The translations under genes and the position numbers were made by a program. Positions 7,087-15,491 of a DNA stretch of 64,000 nucleotides are shown one piece after another. Every line of letters starts with the position of its first letter. Position 1 is the first letter of the stretch. Location of the stretch: contig JAGXRM010000007.1 of the NCBI GenBank assembly GCA_018335855.1, forward strand, positions 1 through 64,000, given 5' to 3'. The DNA is from Clostridiales bacterium (GTDB lineage: Bacteria; Bacillota; Dethiobacteria; Dethiobacterales; Dethiobacteraceae). The notes beneath the pieces were generated by a model. The model was not told where the DNA came from and did not search any database. It was given only the letters and a program-made list of their open reading frames with translations.

Positions 7087-8877
7087 ATGAAAAAGACAAG
7101 CTTTATTGTAGTACTTACCATGGTTGCCCTGCTTGTAATGGCCAGCATGGCTATGGCAGCACCCGGTGACTATGATCCCCACCAAACCAGTGCCCAATAT
7201 GTTTATGATTCAACAGATACCTATACTGACGGCGCTGGCAACGTCTACTCGCCCGGGTATTTCTTTCTTGACCCCCGTGCCGGTAACTTAGGCGACACCC
7301 GCACCACCGTTGGCGGCTTCCAAATCTTCAACGCCAACTATACCGGTGAGACCAATGTCCCTTATTTCAAAAGCGATGCAAGTGATCCTTCCACATTTAA
7401 TACCTATCAGAGGAATGTTGCGGGCCAACTGGTCCATACAGACTTCCAACTGAACACCAACTCTTGCGCCTCCTGCCATATGACCCACACCGCGCAGTCC
7501 CGCAAGTTATTATTCCGAAACGGCGTGTACACCACTTGTACCGCCTGCCATGACGGCACACTGGGCTTCCTCAACGTGTTTGCCGCTCCCACAGCGGAAA
7601 ACCCGTTTGGCGGTTCCAAAACAGCCGGTACCTTCGGCGCTGACATGGGCCGGAACGCCTCCGTCCACTTGGCGAATGGCGCCATGAAGCTTGCTGCCGC
7701 CCCCGGCGGTAACCGTGCCAATGTGGCGCACGCTTCCGATAACGACGGCCTTACTGATTCCGAAACAGATCGTGCCAAGAGCACCTGGGCCAGCGACTTC
7801 ACCTGTGCTTCCTGCCACGGTCCCCACGGTTCCTACAGCGTCCGCCTTCTGCACTCCAACCCCAACAACATCGCAATTCGTATGCGTGAATCTGGCACCA
7901 TGGCAAACAGTGGCGGCCTCTGGCAAGCCAATTATGCTCTGACAGGCGCAGACCATGCCACCTATGTCAAGAAGTTCTCAGCCACAGGTTGGAATGTGAA
8001 CAACCCCTGGTTCTACGGCTATCCCGGCGGCGCCACCAATGGTTCCGGCGCACTGGCCGGCCGTTGGGCCCGTTTTGCCACCCGGATTTATGCTCCCACT
8101 CTGTATGATCCCAACACCGTGGGCGGCCCCCTGGCAGCCATTGACGGTACCAAGATCTTCAACACCAAGATCAGCGTCAATTACGGTAAAGCCTATGCAT
8201 ACTTTAAAGATCAGGCTCAGGTAGATGCGTTCCTTGATTATATCTTAGTTGCATTCCCCGCAGCCAACGGCGGCGTACGCTATGCAACTTTGGACGCCTT
8301 CCTTACTGCCCACCCCTTGAAAGTTGATATCGGCGGCGTTGTGAAAGTCACCGCTTCCTACAACTATGATGACACTTCAGAAAACCGCTACAAGTCTGAC
8401 TTTATCAACAGCACCACGTACAGCGGTAATGTTATCCAGGCTACCGGCAATCAGGCGCATAATGCTCCGTATAACCTGTTCTGCGCCTCCTGCCACGTTG
8501 ACTACCTCAGTGTAAGCGCCAGCCAGCAGGGCGACGGTGTCGGTGTCTACTCCAAGGCACACCGCCATACCATCAACCGCGGCGCCACCGGCGGCGGCAC
8601 CATGCAAGTTAAAGGCAACAACAACACGTTGCTCTGCGTATCCTGCCACTTCGGTCACGGTGCAGATTCTTCCTTCATGAGTCTGGCCAACGCCCAGTTG
8701 GTTGATGCCAATCCCGAATATGCAGGCACCAACGATGTGAACACCAGTTCCGCGCTGAAGCGCTACGTGAACATGTCTGTCTGCTGGTCCTGCCACGCCA
8801 ACTCTAGTGCGGCTACCATGAAGAACTCCCAGTGGTACTGGGATAGCTACGACACCATGGGACAAGGTTCCTGGTAA
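7087..8877 (+). CDS. Exported hexaheme cytochrome, doubled-CXXCH type (copy A)
   Basis: The 596-residue protein has a clear signal peptide (MKKTSFIVVLTMVALLVMAS, cleavage near AMA-AP) and six CxxCH motifs: CASCHMTH, CTACHDGT, CASCHGPHG, CASCHVDY, CVSCHFGHG, CWSCH. The paired spacing and the CHxxH-like flanks fit the doubled-CXXCH cytochrome family. A ~250-residue heme-free stretch lies between hemes 3 and 4 and may form a separate beta domain. The start at 7087 has AAAGGAGG; a second in-frame ATG at 7033 also has AAGGAGG and would lengthen the signal peptide by 18 residues. Third codon positions are strikingly C-rich compared with neighbours, suggesting high expression. Related to the gene at 9553. 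Confidence 0.9.
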   Translation: MKKTSFIVVLTMVALLVMASMAMAAPGDYDPHQTSAQYVYDSTDTYTDGAGNVYSPGYFFLDPRAGNLGDTRTTVGGFQIFNANYTGETNVPYFKSDASDPSTFNTYQRNVAGQLVHTDFQLNTNSCASCHMTHTAQSRKLLFRNGVYTTCTACHDGTLGFLNVFAAPTAENPFGGSKTAGTFGADMGRNASVHLANGAMKLAAAPGGNRANVAHASDNDGLTDSETDRAKSTWASDFTCASCHGPHGSYSVRLLHSNPNNIAIRMRESGTMANSGGLWQANYALTGADHATYVKKFSATGWNVNNPWFYGYPGGATNGSGALAGRWARFATRIYAPTLYDPNTVGGPLAAIDGTKIFNTKISVNYGKAYAYFKDQAQVDAFLDYILVAFPAANGGVRYATLDAFLTAHPLKVDIGGVVKVTASYNYDDTSENRYKSDFINSTTYSGNVIQATGNQAHNAPYNLFCASCHVDYLSVSASQQGDGVGVYSKAHRHTINRGATGGGTMQVKGNNNTLLCVSCHFGHGADSSFMSLANAQLVDANPEYAGTNDVNTSSALKRYVNMSVCWSCHANSSAATMKNSQWYWDSYDTMGQGSW

Positions 8878-8889
8878 AAAAGGTATACA

Positions 8890-8924
8890 GGAGAAGGCAC
8901 TATGCAGTGCCTTCTCCATCTTTA
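8890..8924 (+). terminator. Hairpin after hexaheme cytochrome A
   Basis: A perfect 12-bp stem (8890-8901 with 8906-8917, GGAGAAGGCACT) around a 4-base loop is followed by a weak T-run (ATCTTTAC). It sits in the 119-base gap before the lipoprotein gene, so it may partly end transcription after the abundant cytochrome while letting some polymerases pass. Confidence 0.65.
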
Positions 8925-8996
8925 CAAAACTGTTTGGCGAAAATTGGCTTCTTTGGTATGAATACACATAATTGCTCTGGGGAGGAATTCACGATT

Positions 8997-9524
8997 ATGA
9001 CAAACAAACTAAAGGTTGCTTTCGGGGTTGCCCTGCTTCTCCTTACCCTTGTTACAGCAGCGGGTTGCGGCCGTCAGGCAGTCGCTGATCAAAATGACCC
9101 GTCTCCCCGAAAAAAGTTGGAGGCCGTGAAACCTAATGAGGATGATGGCGCGATTTATAGTACTACGAAAAAATTTATTAATGCTCTGGTTGCGGACGAC
9201 AGAGAAACCCTTTTAACAATGTTAACGTCGGAGCATCGCAGCGCCTGGCGGGATGAATCTTTTTTGGTTACCGATGCGGCAAAAGCACAGTTTGATGAAA
9301 TTGCTCTGGAAAACCTGAACTACACCATCGTTAAATACGTGAACAATGAAGAAACCAATTTTGAAAACACCGGCATGATCTTTGCCGTTTATGATGTGGT
9401 TATGAAAAACGACGGCTTAGAAGAAGGCCGCCTAAAGCTGCAGGAGAGCCTGATTTTCCGTAAGGAAAACAATCAGTGGCTCATCTCGCTGGACGAAAGA
9501 GGCTTCCTGGTGGAGAAAAACTAG
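8997..9524 (+). CDS. Lipoprotein of the cytochrome cluster, unknown function
   Basis: The 175-residue protein has a lipoprotein signal (MTNKLKVAFGVALLLLTLVT, with Cys in AAGCGRQ). After a charged linker, a ~130-residue domain (AIYSTTKKFINALVADDRETLLTMLTSEH...) looks like a small alpha+beta fold of the NTF2/DUF4878 kind, though I cannot assign it firmly. The ATG at 8997 follows GGGGAGGAA. Anchored to the outer face of the membrane by lipid, it is probably a partner of the two exported cytochromes on either side. Lgt, needed for its modification, is encoded at 25563. Confidence 0.75.
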   Translation: MTNKLKVAFGVALLLLTLVTAAGCGRQAVADQNDPSPRKKLEAVKPNEDDGAIYSTTKKFINALVADDRETLLTMLTSEHRSAWRDESFLVTDAAKAQFDEIALENLNYTIVKYVNNEETNFENTGMIFAVYDVVMKNDGLEEGRLKLQESLIFRKENNQWLISLDERGFLVEKN

Positions 9525-9552
9525 GTAAAATTATTAGGGGGGAGTGGCAGGC

Positions 9553-11055
9553 ATGAGCAAAATTAGAAGCTTACAAAAATCGGCTCTGGCTGTCATTATC
9601 TTCTGCCTGTTCATAAATGTTGGCATCGTGCTGGCGGCCTGGGATAAAAACCCGACACCACGCATTAATCTGGCCGATGAAAATATCTTTAACGCCAACC
9701 GCACTGGGCAAAGCGGTGTAGACGGCTATGACGGTTATTTGCGTAATGTGGCAGGCCAGAAGGTGCATAGCAGCTTTATGCTCAATTCCAACGCCTGCGC
9801 CTCCTGCCATCTGACCCATCTTGGTCAGGGAAGTGAGCTTTTGTTTCAGGCATCGCTTTATAATACGTGCACAACATGTCATTTTGATCCGTCGATGAAT
9901 ACCTATAATATTCTAAGTGGCGGGGAAAGTGGCGGACGATTCTATGACGGTGAATTTAATATGGCCGGCCGGATTGGCGTATCTTTCCACCTAACGACGG
10001 GACAGAAAAAGATCAGCGATGCTCCCGGTGCCGATACAGCAACGGCGGGTTGGTGGGATCAATCGTTTAGCTGCGGGTCCTGTCATGCGCCGCACGGCGC
10101 TTACAGTCAAAGGCATTTGCATGTGAATCCCAACGGGCAGGCAAAGCGGTATACGAACATACCTCTTTCCCTGGTGGACGCGGCAATGTCGCGCTACCGT
10201 CCGGCATCCCATGATGATAAAACGCCGTGGCTTTACTACCAGAGCGGAAGTGCGTTAGCTGCCGCCCATGGAGTCGTGATACTAAATAACTCCGGACAAG
10301 CGGTTACAGATCAGTTCTTTGTCCATCTGCAGCAGGGATATGTGGAGATCATCGGCAGTCCCGGCCCGGCGCCTTACACTATTACATTCAGTCAGGCGAT
10401 GTTTGTGGACATTGAAGTGGTTCCCGCCGGAAACGGCCAAGTTGAAGAGACAATTTACAGAAGCGGGACAACCGACTTTTGCACCGCCTGCCATACAGGG
10501 TATCTGGCAAGTCAGGACGGTAAAACGGTGACCAATCACCTTACATTCAGCCATGTAATTAACGAGGATATCTATCAGGATTATATCGGCCCCGGCTTAA
10601 TTGAGCCGGACGACCGCTTAAAGCTGGAAAAAAGCCGTGATATTCAGGAAGAGCGTCTGGTTTGCCTCACCTGCCACTTTGCCCACGGCACCGATGCCGC
10701 AATGATGGTGGACCGAAATTTTGAGCCCATGTATGCGGATGGTGCCAATGTGCCGGAAAACACTCATTTGCTTCGTTTTGGCCAACAGGACGGTGTTTGG
10801 GAGTCGTGTACGGTGTGTCACGGTGCAGGTGGTTTTAATGAGCCCGCAGAGGAACCCGTGGAAGAAAGTGAACCCACAGCAGCTGAGCCGGAGCCAGAGG
10901 CAAGCGTGGAAGAAAGCGAGACAACAGAGCCTGAATCGGAAGCAACTGTTACAGAAAGCCAAACAGATGAGTTTATGGCAACAGTTAAAGATGAAACAGA
11001 GGAATCTGGGCAAACAACTGTGGAAGAAGAGGAAAAAGCGGATCCTGATGGTTAA
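9553..11055 (+). CDS. Exported hexaheme cytochrome with acidic tail (copy B)
   Basis: The 500-residue protein has a signal peptide (about residues 1-29, ending VLAA) and six CxxCH motifs: CASCHLTH, CTTCHFD, CGSCHAPHG, CTACHTG, CLTCHFAHG, CTVCHGA. Order and flanks match the cytochrome at 7087 (shared NVAGQ..H..F.LN.N.CASCH..H), so the two are paralogues. Copy B lacks the long insert and instead ends in ~80 residues rich in Glu, Pro, Ser and Thr, probably disordered and strongly negative. The ATG at 9553 has AGGGGGGAG eight bases before; an in-frame GTG three codons earlier lies inside that site. Likely a soluble or wall-associated electron carrier. Confidence 0.9.
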   Translation: MSKIRSLQKSALAVIIFCLFINVGIVLAAWDKNPTPRINLADENIFNANRTGQSGVDGYDGYLRNVAGQKVHSSFMLNSNACASCHLTHLGQGSELLFQASLYNTCTTCHFDPSMNTYNILSGGESGGRFYDGEFNMAGRIGVSFHLTTGQKKISDAPGADTATAGWWDQSFSCGSCHAPHGAYSQRHLHVNPNGQAKRYTNIPLSLVDAAMSRYRPASHDDKTPWLYYQSGSALAAAHGVVILNNSGQAVTDQFFVHLQQGYVEIIGSPGPAPYTITFSQAMFVDIEVVPAGNGQVEETIYRSGTTDFCTACHTGYLASQDGKTVTNHLTFSHVINEDIYQDYIGPGLIEPDDRLKLEKSRDIQEERLVCLTCHFAHGTDAAMMVDRNFEPMYADGANVPENTHLLRFGQQDGVWESCTVCHGAGGFNEPAEEPVEESEPTAAEPEPEASVEESETTEPESEATVTESQTDEFMATVKDETEESGQTTVEEEEKADPDG

Positions 11056-11125
11056 GGAATCTGTTTTCAGTAGGTAAAAGGAATGGCTATAAAGCGCCTG
11101 ATTTCTGGCAGGGGAGACGATTGAA

Positions 11126-11485
11126 ATGAAGAGCGTAGTGTTTAAGCTGGCGGCAGCACTTCTGCTGGCCGCACTGATGTTGACGTTGTCAGGATGCGGC
11201 AGTTCCGTGCAGAAGAAAAATGATGCCACAAATATTATGGCCTGGCAGTTTGCCCAGGGGTTAGTGCGCCCGATGACTGCCAAGCCCAGCAATACTGTTT
11301 TCCCCCGCTTTGAGGAAGCATTTGTGGAGCGGGACGCCGCAGGCAATTTTATTATTTCATCTTATCTCACCACGTTAAATGAAGAGAATAACCCGGTCAA
11401 TTACCGCTTTACCGTAGAGGCGGAATACGTGGGCAACGATGTATTCCGGGAAGTGACAGTCGAAGTTAAAAAAGAGCAGCAATAA
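11126..11485 (+). CDS. Small lipoprotein, unknown function
   Basis: The 119-residue protein has a lipoprotein signal with a good lipobox (LTLSGCGSS, Cys at residue 24). The mature part of ~95 residues is mixed alpha/beta (PMTAKPSNTVFPRFEEAF ... YRFTVEAEYVGNDVFREVTV). I do not recognise the family. GGGGAGA precedes the ATG. It is the last gene of the cytochrome cluster and its stop codon lies inside a strong terminator stem, so it marks the operon end. Confidence 0.75.
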   Translation: MKSVVFKLAAALLLAALMLTLSGCGSSVQKKNDATNIMAWQFAQGLVRPMTAKPSNTVFPRFEEAFVERDAAGNFIISSYLTTLNEENNPVNYRFTVEAEYVGNDVFREVTVEVKKEQQ

Positions 11486-11520
11486 AAAAAGAGCCAACGC
11501 TCTTTTTTTATTGCTGCTCT
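11473..11520. terminator. Bidirectional terminator ending the cytochrome cluster
   Basis: Bases 11473-11494 pair perfectly over 22 bp with 11499-11520 around the loop CAAC. The inner stem GAGC/GCTC is flanked by A7 on the left and T7 on the right. It overlaps the 3' ends of the lipoprotein gene (plus) and the PIN-domain remnant (minus), whose C-terminus is encoded within the stem. Confidence 0.9.
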
Positions 11521-11843
11521 TCAGTTGGGTCAAGAATCATCAGACCTAATCTTTTTGCCAGGCGAAGCAGATTTTTGTCAGAACAGACAAAGATCGGTAA
11601 ATCATTGAGTGATAAAGCTGATGCCAACTGAATGGCATCCAGTGGGGTTACATAACTAGTTGAGCAAATATCCAGACTTTTCGAAAGGATGGATGAAGAA
11701 AACTCAAGAATCTCATGGATGTTCATGGCCATGTCATAAATAAATGAATCTTTTACCTGTTGAAATTCCTGTTCCGTGAGAATTTTATCTATGTCCACCA
11801 GTCTGCGGAGATTGGAAAGCAACTCACAACAGAGGTCAAGGTT
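11508..11843 (-). pseudogene. Truncated PIN-domain (VapC-like) gene
   Basis: The C-terminal ~110 residues of a PIN-domain protein are readable: LDLCCELLSNLRRLVDIDKI, then a helix with LTEQEFQQVKDSF, then YVTPLDAIQLASALSLNDLP and FVCSDKNLLRLAKRLGL. The acidic pair in PLDAIQLA and CSDKNLL fits VapC-type ribonucleases. The N-terminal ~50 residues with the first catalytic Asp are absent; the frame continues upstream but is not PIN-like and crosses the start of the LRR gene on the other strand. No antitoxin gene is beside it. I read it as a toxin remnant, inactive. Confidence 0.65.
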
Positions 11844-11922
11844 CCATGGTCTTCCCTTTTGGCAAGTATTGTTATAAAATGTTATAGATAGCACAAGGAA
11901 TGAAAATGCCGGAGGTGGTAGA

Positions 11923-12936
11923 GTGGACACCAAAAGAATCGGCACACTTTTAATCGTGGCAATATGTGTAATTATTTTGTTTCCGGCAGGCAGTTGGGCG
12001 GAAACGGTTATTTTGTTTCCGGATGAAGCGCTGGAGAGGGCCGTACGCAGTACGCTGCGGTATTGGCATAACCCGCTTACAACGGAAAAGTTAGCGAAAC
12101 TGACAACCTTGGAAGCGCAACAGGCGGGAATCACAAATGTAAGCGGCCTGGAATTTGCAGTGAATCTTAAAAAATTGGACTTAACGGATAATCAGATTTC
12201 CGATTTGAGTCCGTTGCGAGGGTTAGAAAATCTGGAGTATCTTAATTTAAAATGGAACCATGTAACAAACATTACTGCCCTAAAAGGGCTGACAAATCTT
12301 ACATATCTGGGGCTAGAGAATAATCAAATCAGTGATATTTCACCCCTTTCTTCCCTGAGAAATTTAACTCGTTTAAACCTGGGTGTAAACCGTGTTAATC
12401 GTCTTGATACATTAGGCCGGTTGACAAGTTTGGAGCAACTCATTCTGTATTACAATGACATAAGCAATATAGGCCCGTTGGCCGGTTTAATCCGGTTGCA
12501 GGTGCTCAACCTGTCAGATAATCAAATTAGCGATATAAGCCCGCTGATAAAAAATGTACAGGCGGGCGGACTGACCGGCGGTTTTGTAAATCTTACACAT
12601 AATCGTCTGAACACAAGTGAAGGTTCCCGGGCTATGGCTGACATTCAGAAATTGCTGGATGGCGATGTGGTCGTCAATTATGGCAGTCAGGAAGGACGGC
12701 GCTCTGTCCCTCCCCAGCCGGCAATTGAAACAAGAATCCCCCGGGGAGTTGCGACGGCGCAGCCGGAAACGGTGACAGGGGTGGAAGTGGTTCCGGACCT
12801 GCCTCTTGCCGGCCCGGAGCCCGGGGAGAATATTTTTGTTCAGCTTCAAACAGTTATTACGTTGCTGATGATACTGCTTGTGCTATATACATTAAAAACA
12901 GTGGTATTCGTTAAGCATGACAAATCATTCCACTAA
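11923..12936 (+). CDS. Surface leucine-rich-repeat protein, internalin-like
   Basis: The 337-residue protein starts at GTG 11923 behind GGAGGTGG. It has a signal peptide (residues 1-26, SWA-ET), an N-terminal cap (VILFPDEALERAVRSTLRYW), about six 22-residue LRRs of the internalin/SDS22 type (LKKLDLTDNQISDLSPLRGL and repeats), a Pro-rich linker, and a C-terminal membrane helix (about residues 308-328) followed by a basic tail. It is thus exposed outside and anchored by its C-terminus. LRRs of this kind bind proteins. It stands alone between the cytochrome cluster and the bacillithiol genes with its own terminator. Partner unknown. Confidence 0.88.
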   Translation: MDTKRIGTLLIVAICVIILFPAGSWAETVILFPDEALERAVRSTLRYWHNPLTTEKLAKLTTLEAQQAGITNVSGLEFAVNLKKLDLTDNQISDLSPLRGLENLEYLNLKWNHVTNITALKGLTNLTYLGLENNQISDISPLSSLRNLTRLNLGVNRVNRLDTLGRLTSLEQLILYYNDISNIGPLAGLIRLQVLNLSDNQISDISPLIKNVQAGGLTGGFVNLTHNRLNTSEGSRAMADIQKLLDGDVVVNYGSQEGRRSVPPQPAIETRIPRGVATAQPETVTGVEVVPDLPLAGPEPGENIFVQLQTVITLLMILLVLYTLKTVVFVKHDKSFH

Positions 12937-12945
12937 CTCAGGGTC

Positions 12946-12986
12946 AAGCCGACGTTTTCAGCTTAGGTTATAAACGTCGGCTTTTT
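12946..12986 (+). terminator. Terminator of the LRR gene
   Basis: A 12-bp stem AAGCCGACGTTT/AAACGTCGGCTT (12946-12957 with 12972-12983) is followed by a T-run. Confidence 0.85.
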
Positions 12987-13087
12987 AGTGTAAAATCTGG
13001 TATATACGTCAAGATTTTCGTGAAAAAGGAAAAACTGATAGAGTGTGGAATACAATGATAGGAAATCTTACTGATTAGGAGAATTGT

Positions 13088-14725
13088 ATGCTGAAGTCAT
13101 ATTTGCTGCCGGAAAATGCCTATTCGGTACTTTACAGGGATTTTTTAAATTCGTTACCCCAGGCCGTCCGTTTTTTGGGGCGACACTATAGTGAAGCCGG
13201 TGTCTTTGCCGAAAAGGCACAGGAAGTTTGCGACTCCTTTGCCGGAGACCGCGGGCGCCTTGTTGCCATGCTCAGTAATTTTAACCGCGGGCTGGACTGC
13301 TCCGCTGAAACGTTGGTGCAAATTGGGAAACTTAATGATCCGCAGACGGTGGCCGTTATTTCTGGACAGCAGGCGGGATTGTTAGGCGGCCCGCTTTACA
13401 CGGTCTATAAAGCGATTGCTGCGGTGAAACTTGCCCGGGATTTGGAAGGGAAGTTAGGCAGGCCTGTCGTGCCGGTATTTTGGATTGCCAGTGAAGACCA
13501 CGATTTTTCCGAAGCCAACCACTGTTGGATGCTGGACAGGGATAACCGTCCGCAGCGTATTGACCTGGAACTGGAACACATGGGCCAGCCGGTGGGAATG
13601 CTGCCGCTTACGGAAGATGCGGGAATAAATGTTCTTGAACGATTGACTTCCCTGACCATGGAAACTGACTTTACCCCTGATCTTTTAACAATGCTGGATG
13701 AGACCAGGGCTTTTTCCCAAACACCGGCGGACTGGTTTGCCCGGATTATGGCAAAACTCTTTGCCGGAGAAGGTCTGGTGATGTTTGATCCGCTGATACC
13801 GGAAGCAAGAGAAATGCTGGCTCCGTTTTATATGAAAGCGGCCAAAGAAATTGATACGGCCCGGGAGACGCTGCAGTCCCGGGAAACAGCGCTGCGGGCG
13901 GCTGGATACCCTCTGCAGGTGGAGCGGGATCCGGATACCAGCTTGTTTATGTTTGTGGGAGGTAAGCGTGCAGCACTCTATTATAAAGACGGGTACTATA
14001 CGACCAGGGACGGTGTCGTCAATTATAACCAGGAAGAATTGCTGGAACTGGCTGAAAAGTCGCCGGAATCCCTCAGCCCCAACGTGCTTTTGCGGCCTTT
14101 GGCCCAGGACAGTTTATTCCCTACCGTCGCCTATATTCCCGGACCCGGAGAACTGGCTTATTTTGCGCAGGTTACTTCACTTTATCCTGTGCTTGGACAA
14201 ACGGCTCCGCTTCTTTATCCCCGACCGGGCCTGACTGTGGTGGAACCAAGGCTGGCAAGGTATATGAAGCGGTACGAAATTGCTGAGAATCAGTTGCTGT
14301 CAGATATGGACGAATGTCTGCGGCGGGAATTACGCAAAAAAACAGATGTGGATTTAGACAGTGTATTTGAGCATTTGCGCCAACATCTGGCGGTTGAATA
14401 CGAGCACCTGAAAAGGGATCTGGCCCGCTTAAGCGGGCAGTTGGCCGAGCTGACCGAGACAAACCTGCAGCATGTGTACGCAGAGATTTCGTATCTGGAA
14501 GATAAGGCACAGCAGGAAGCCAGGGATAAGAATGAAGTGGTTGTGCGTCATTTTGCCAACCTGGAGCAGACATTGCGACCGCTGGGCAAACTACAGGAGA
14601 GAGTGTTTAATATTTTCGTCTTCCAGATGAAATACGGTCGGGATTTCTGGCGGCAGTTGGTTGATGAATTTCCTGCCGCACCCGGGCATTACTTATTCTA
14701 CTATCAACCCGGAAAGGAGAATTAA
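13088..14725 (+). CDS. bshC: Bacillithiol synthase (cysteine-adding enzyme)
   Basis: The 545-residue protein is full length for BshC (about 540). BshC is thought to join L-cysteine to GlcN-malate, the last step of bacillithiol synthesis, in the cytoplasm. Recognisable blocks are VAVISGQQAGLLGGPLYTVY (residues ~88-107), VPVFWIASEDHDFSE (~150-164, Rossmann core), and the C-terminal coiled-coil region (VEYEHLKRDLARLSGQLAEL). GGAGAATTGT precedes the ATG. It is first of three contiguous bsh genes; bshB starts 1 base after its stop, which implies one transcript and coupled translation. Confidence 0.95.
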   Translation: MLKSYLLPENAYSVLYRDFLNSLPQAVRFLGRHYSEAGVFAEKAQEVCDSFAGDRGRLVAMLSNFNRGLDCSAETLVQIGKLNDPQTVAVISGQQAGLLGGPLYTVYKAIAAVKLARDLEGKLGRPVVPVFWIASEDHDFSEANHCWMLDRDNRPQRIDLELEHMGQPVGMLPLTEDAGINVLERLTSLTMETDFTPDLLTMLDETRAFSQTPADWFARIMAKLFAGEGLVMFDPLIPEAREMLAPFYMKAAKEIDTARETLQSRETALRAAGYPLQVERDPDTSLFMFVGGKRAALYYKDGYYTTRDGVVNYNQEELLELAEKSPESLSPNVLLRPLAQDSLFPTVAYIPGPGELAYFAQVTSLYPVLGQTAPLLYPRPGLTVVEPRLARYMKRYEIAENQLLSDMDECLRRELRKKTDVDLDSVFEHLRQHLAVEYEHLKRDLARLSGQLAELTETNLQHVYAEISYLEDKAQQEARDKNEVVVRHFANLEQTLRPLGKLQERVFNIFVFQMKYGRDFWRQLVDEFPAAPGHYLFYYQPGKEN

Positions 14726-14726
14726 T

Positions 14727-15491
14727 ATGCAACTTGATGTACTAGCTTTCGGCTCCCATCCCGATGATGTAGAAATTGGCCTGGGGGGCACATTAATTAA
14801 ACATGCCAGGATGGGCTACAAGTGCGGGATTGTAGATTTGACGGCGGGGGAATCAGGGAGTAACGGTACGCCGGAGATTCGCCGGGCTGAGGCATTAAAA
14901 TCAGCAGAAATCATGGGCATGACTGTCCGGGATTGTTTAGAATTACCCGATGCCCGTCTGCAGGTTAACGAGAAAAGTATGCGCGCGGTGATTGAGGTGA
15001 TTCGTCGTTACAAGCCAAAAGTAGTGATTGGCCCATACTGGAAAGACAGGCACCCGGATCACTTGCGTGCCAGCCAACTGGTGCGGGAGGCGGCTCATCT
15101 GGCTGGCCTGCGTCGCTATCCTGCCGACGGTGAGCCCCATCGTCCTCCGGTAACTGCCCAGTTTTTTTTAGCTGTTTTTGATGAACCCTCTTTTATTATT
15201 GATATCAGTGATGTGTACGAGACAAAAATCGGGGCTCTCTGTGCCCATCAGAGCCAGTTTGGTATGGCAGAAGACACCGATTGGAAGACACTGGTTAACG
15301 ATCCTCAGTTTATCAGGATGGTGCAAAGCCGGGACCAGTATGTGGGTTCCCTTATCCAGGCGCTTTACGGTGAAGGGCTGTATACGGAGCAGAAGCTGGC
15401 CGTAGATGACCTGATGTCACTGCGGGGATGGGAGCGGGGCTGGAAGCCTAAATTAGCTGTAGAGAATATCATGGAGAGTAAAGAAGAATGA
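14727..15491 (+). CDS. bshB1: Bacillithiol biosynthesis deacetylase BshB1
   Basis: The 254-residue zinc-dependent deacetylase removes acetate from GlcNAc-malate, the second step of bacillithiol synthesis. Family motifs are visible: the metal-binding AFGSHPDDVEIG (residues 6-17, His and Asp), TAGESGSNGTPEIRRAEALK (~37-56) and the second metal motif DRHPDHLRAS (~105-114). AAGGAG precedes the ATG at 14727; an earlier in-frame ATG lies inside bshC. Its stop overlaps the bshA start (ATGA). Confidence 0.95.
   Translation: MQLDVLAFGSHPDDVEIGLGGTLIKHARMGYKCGIVDLTAGESGSNGTPEIRRAEALKSAEIMGMTVRDCLELPDARLQVNEKSMRAVIEVIRRYKPKVVIGPYWKDRHPDHLRASQLVREAAHLAGLRRYPADGEPHRPPVTAQFFLAVFDEPSFIIDISDVYETKIGALCAHQSQFGMAEDTDWKTLVNDPQFIRMVQSRDQYVGSLIQALYGEGLYTEQKLAVDDLMSLRGWERGWKPKLAVENIMESKEE

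Noticed and set aside
7510-7956. 148-codon frame on the minus strand inside hexaheme cytochrome A
   Set aside because: It is a by-product of the strong C-ending codon bias of the cytochrome gene; no ribosome site and no family match.
10618-11346. 242-codon frame on the minus strand across the end of hexaheme cytochrome B and the lipoprotein gene
   Set aside because: It is antisense to two well-supported genes and of low-complexity composition; a shadow of the Glu-rich tail.
11844-12134. N-terminal extension of the PIN reading frame on the minus strand
   Set aside because: Residues upstream of WNLDL do not resemble a PIN domain and lie opposite the LRR gene's signal peptide region; it is a chance open frame.
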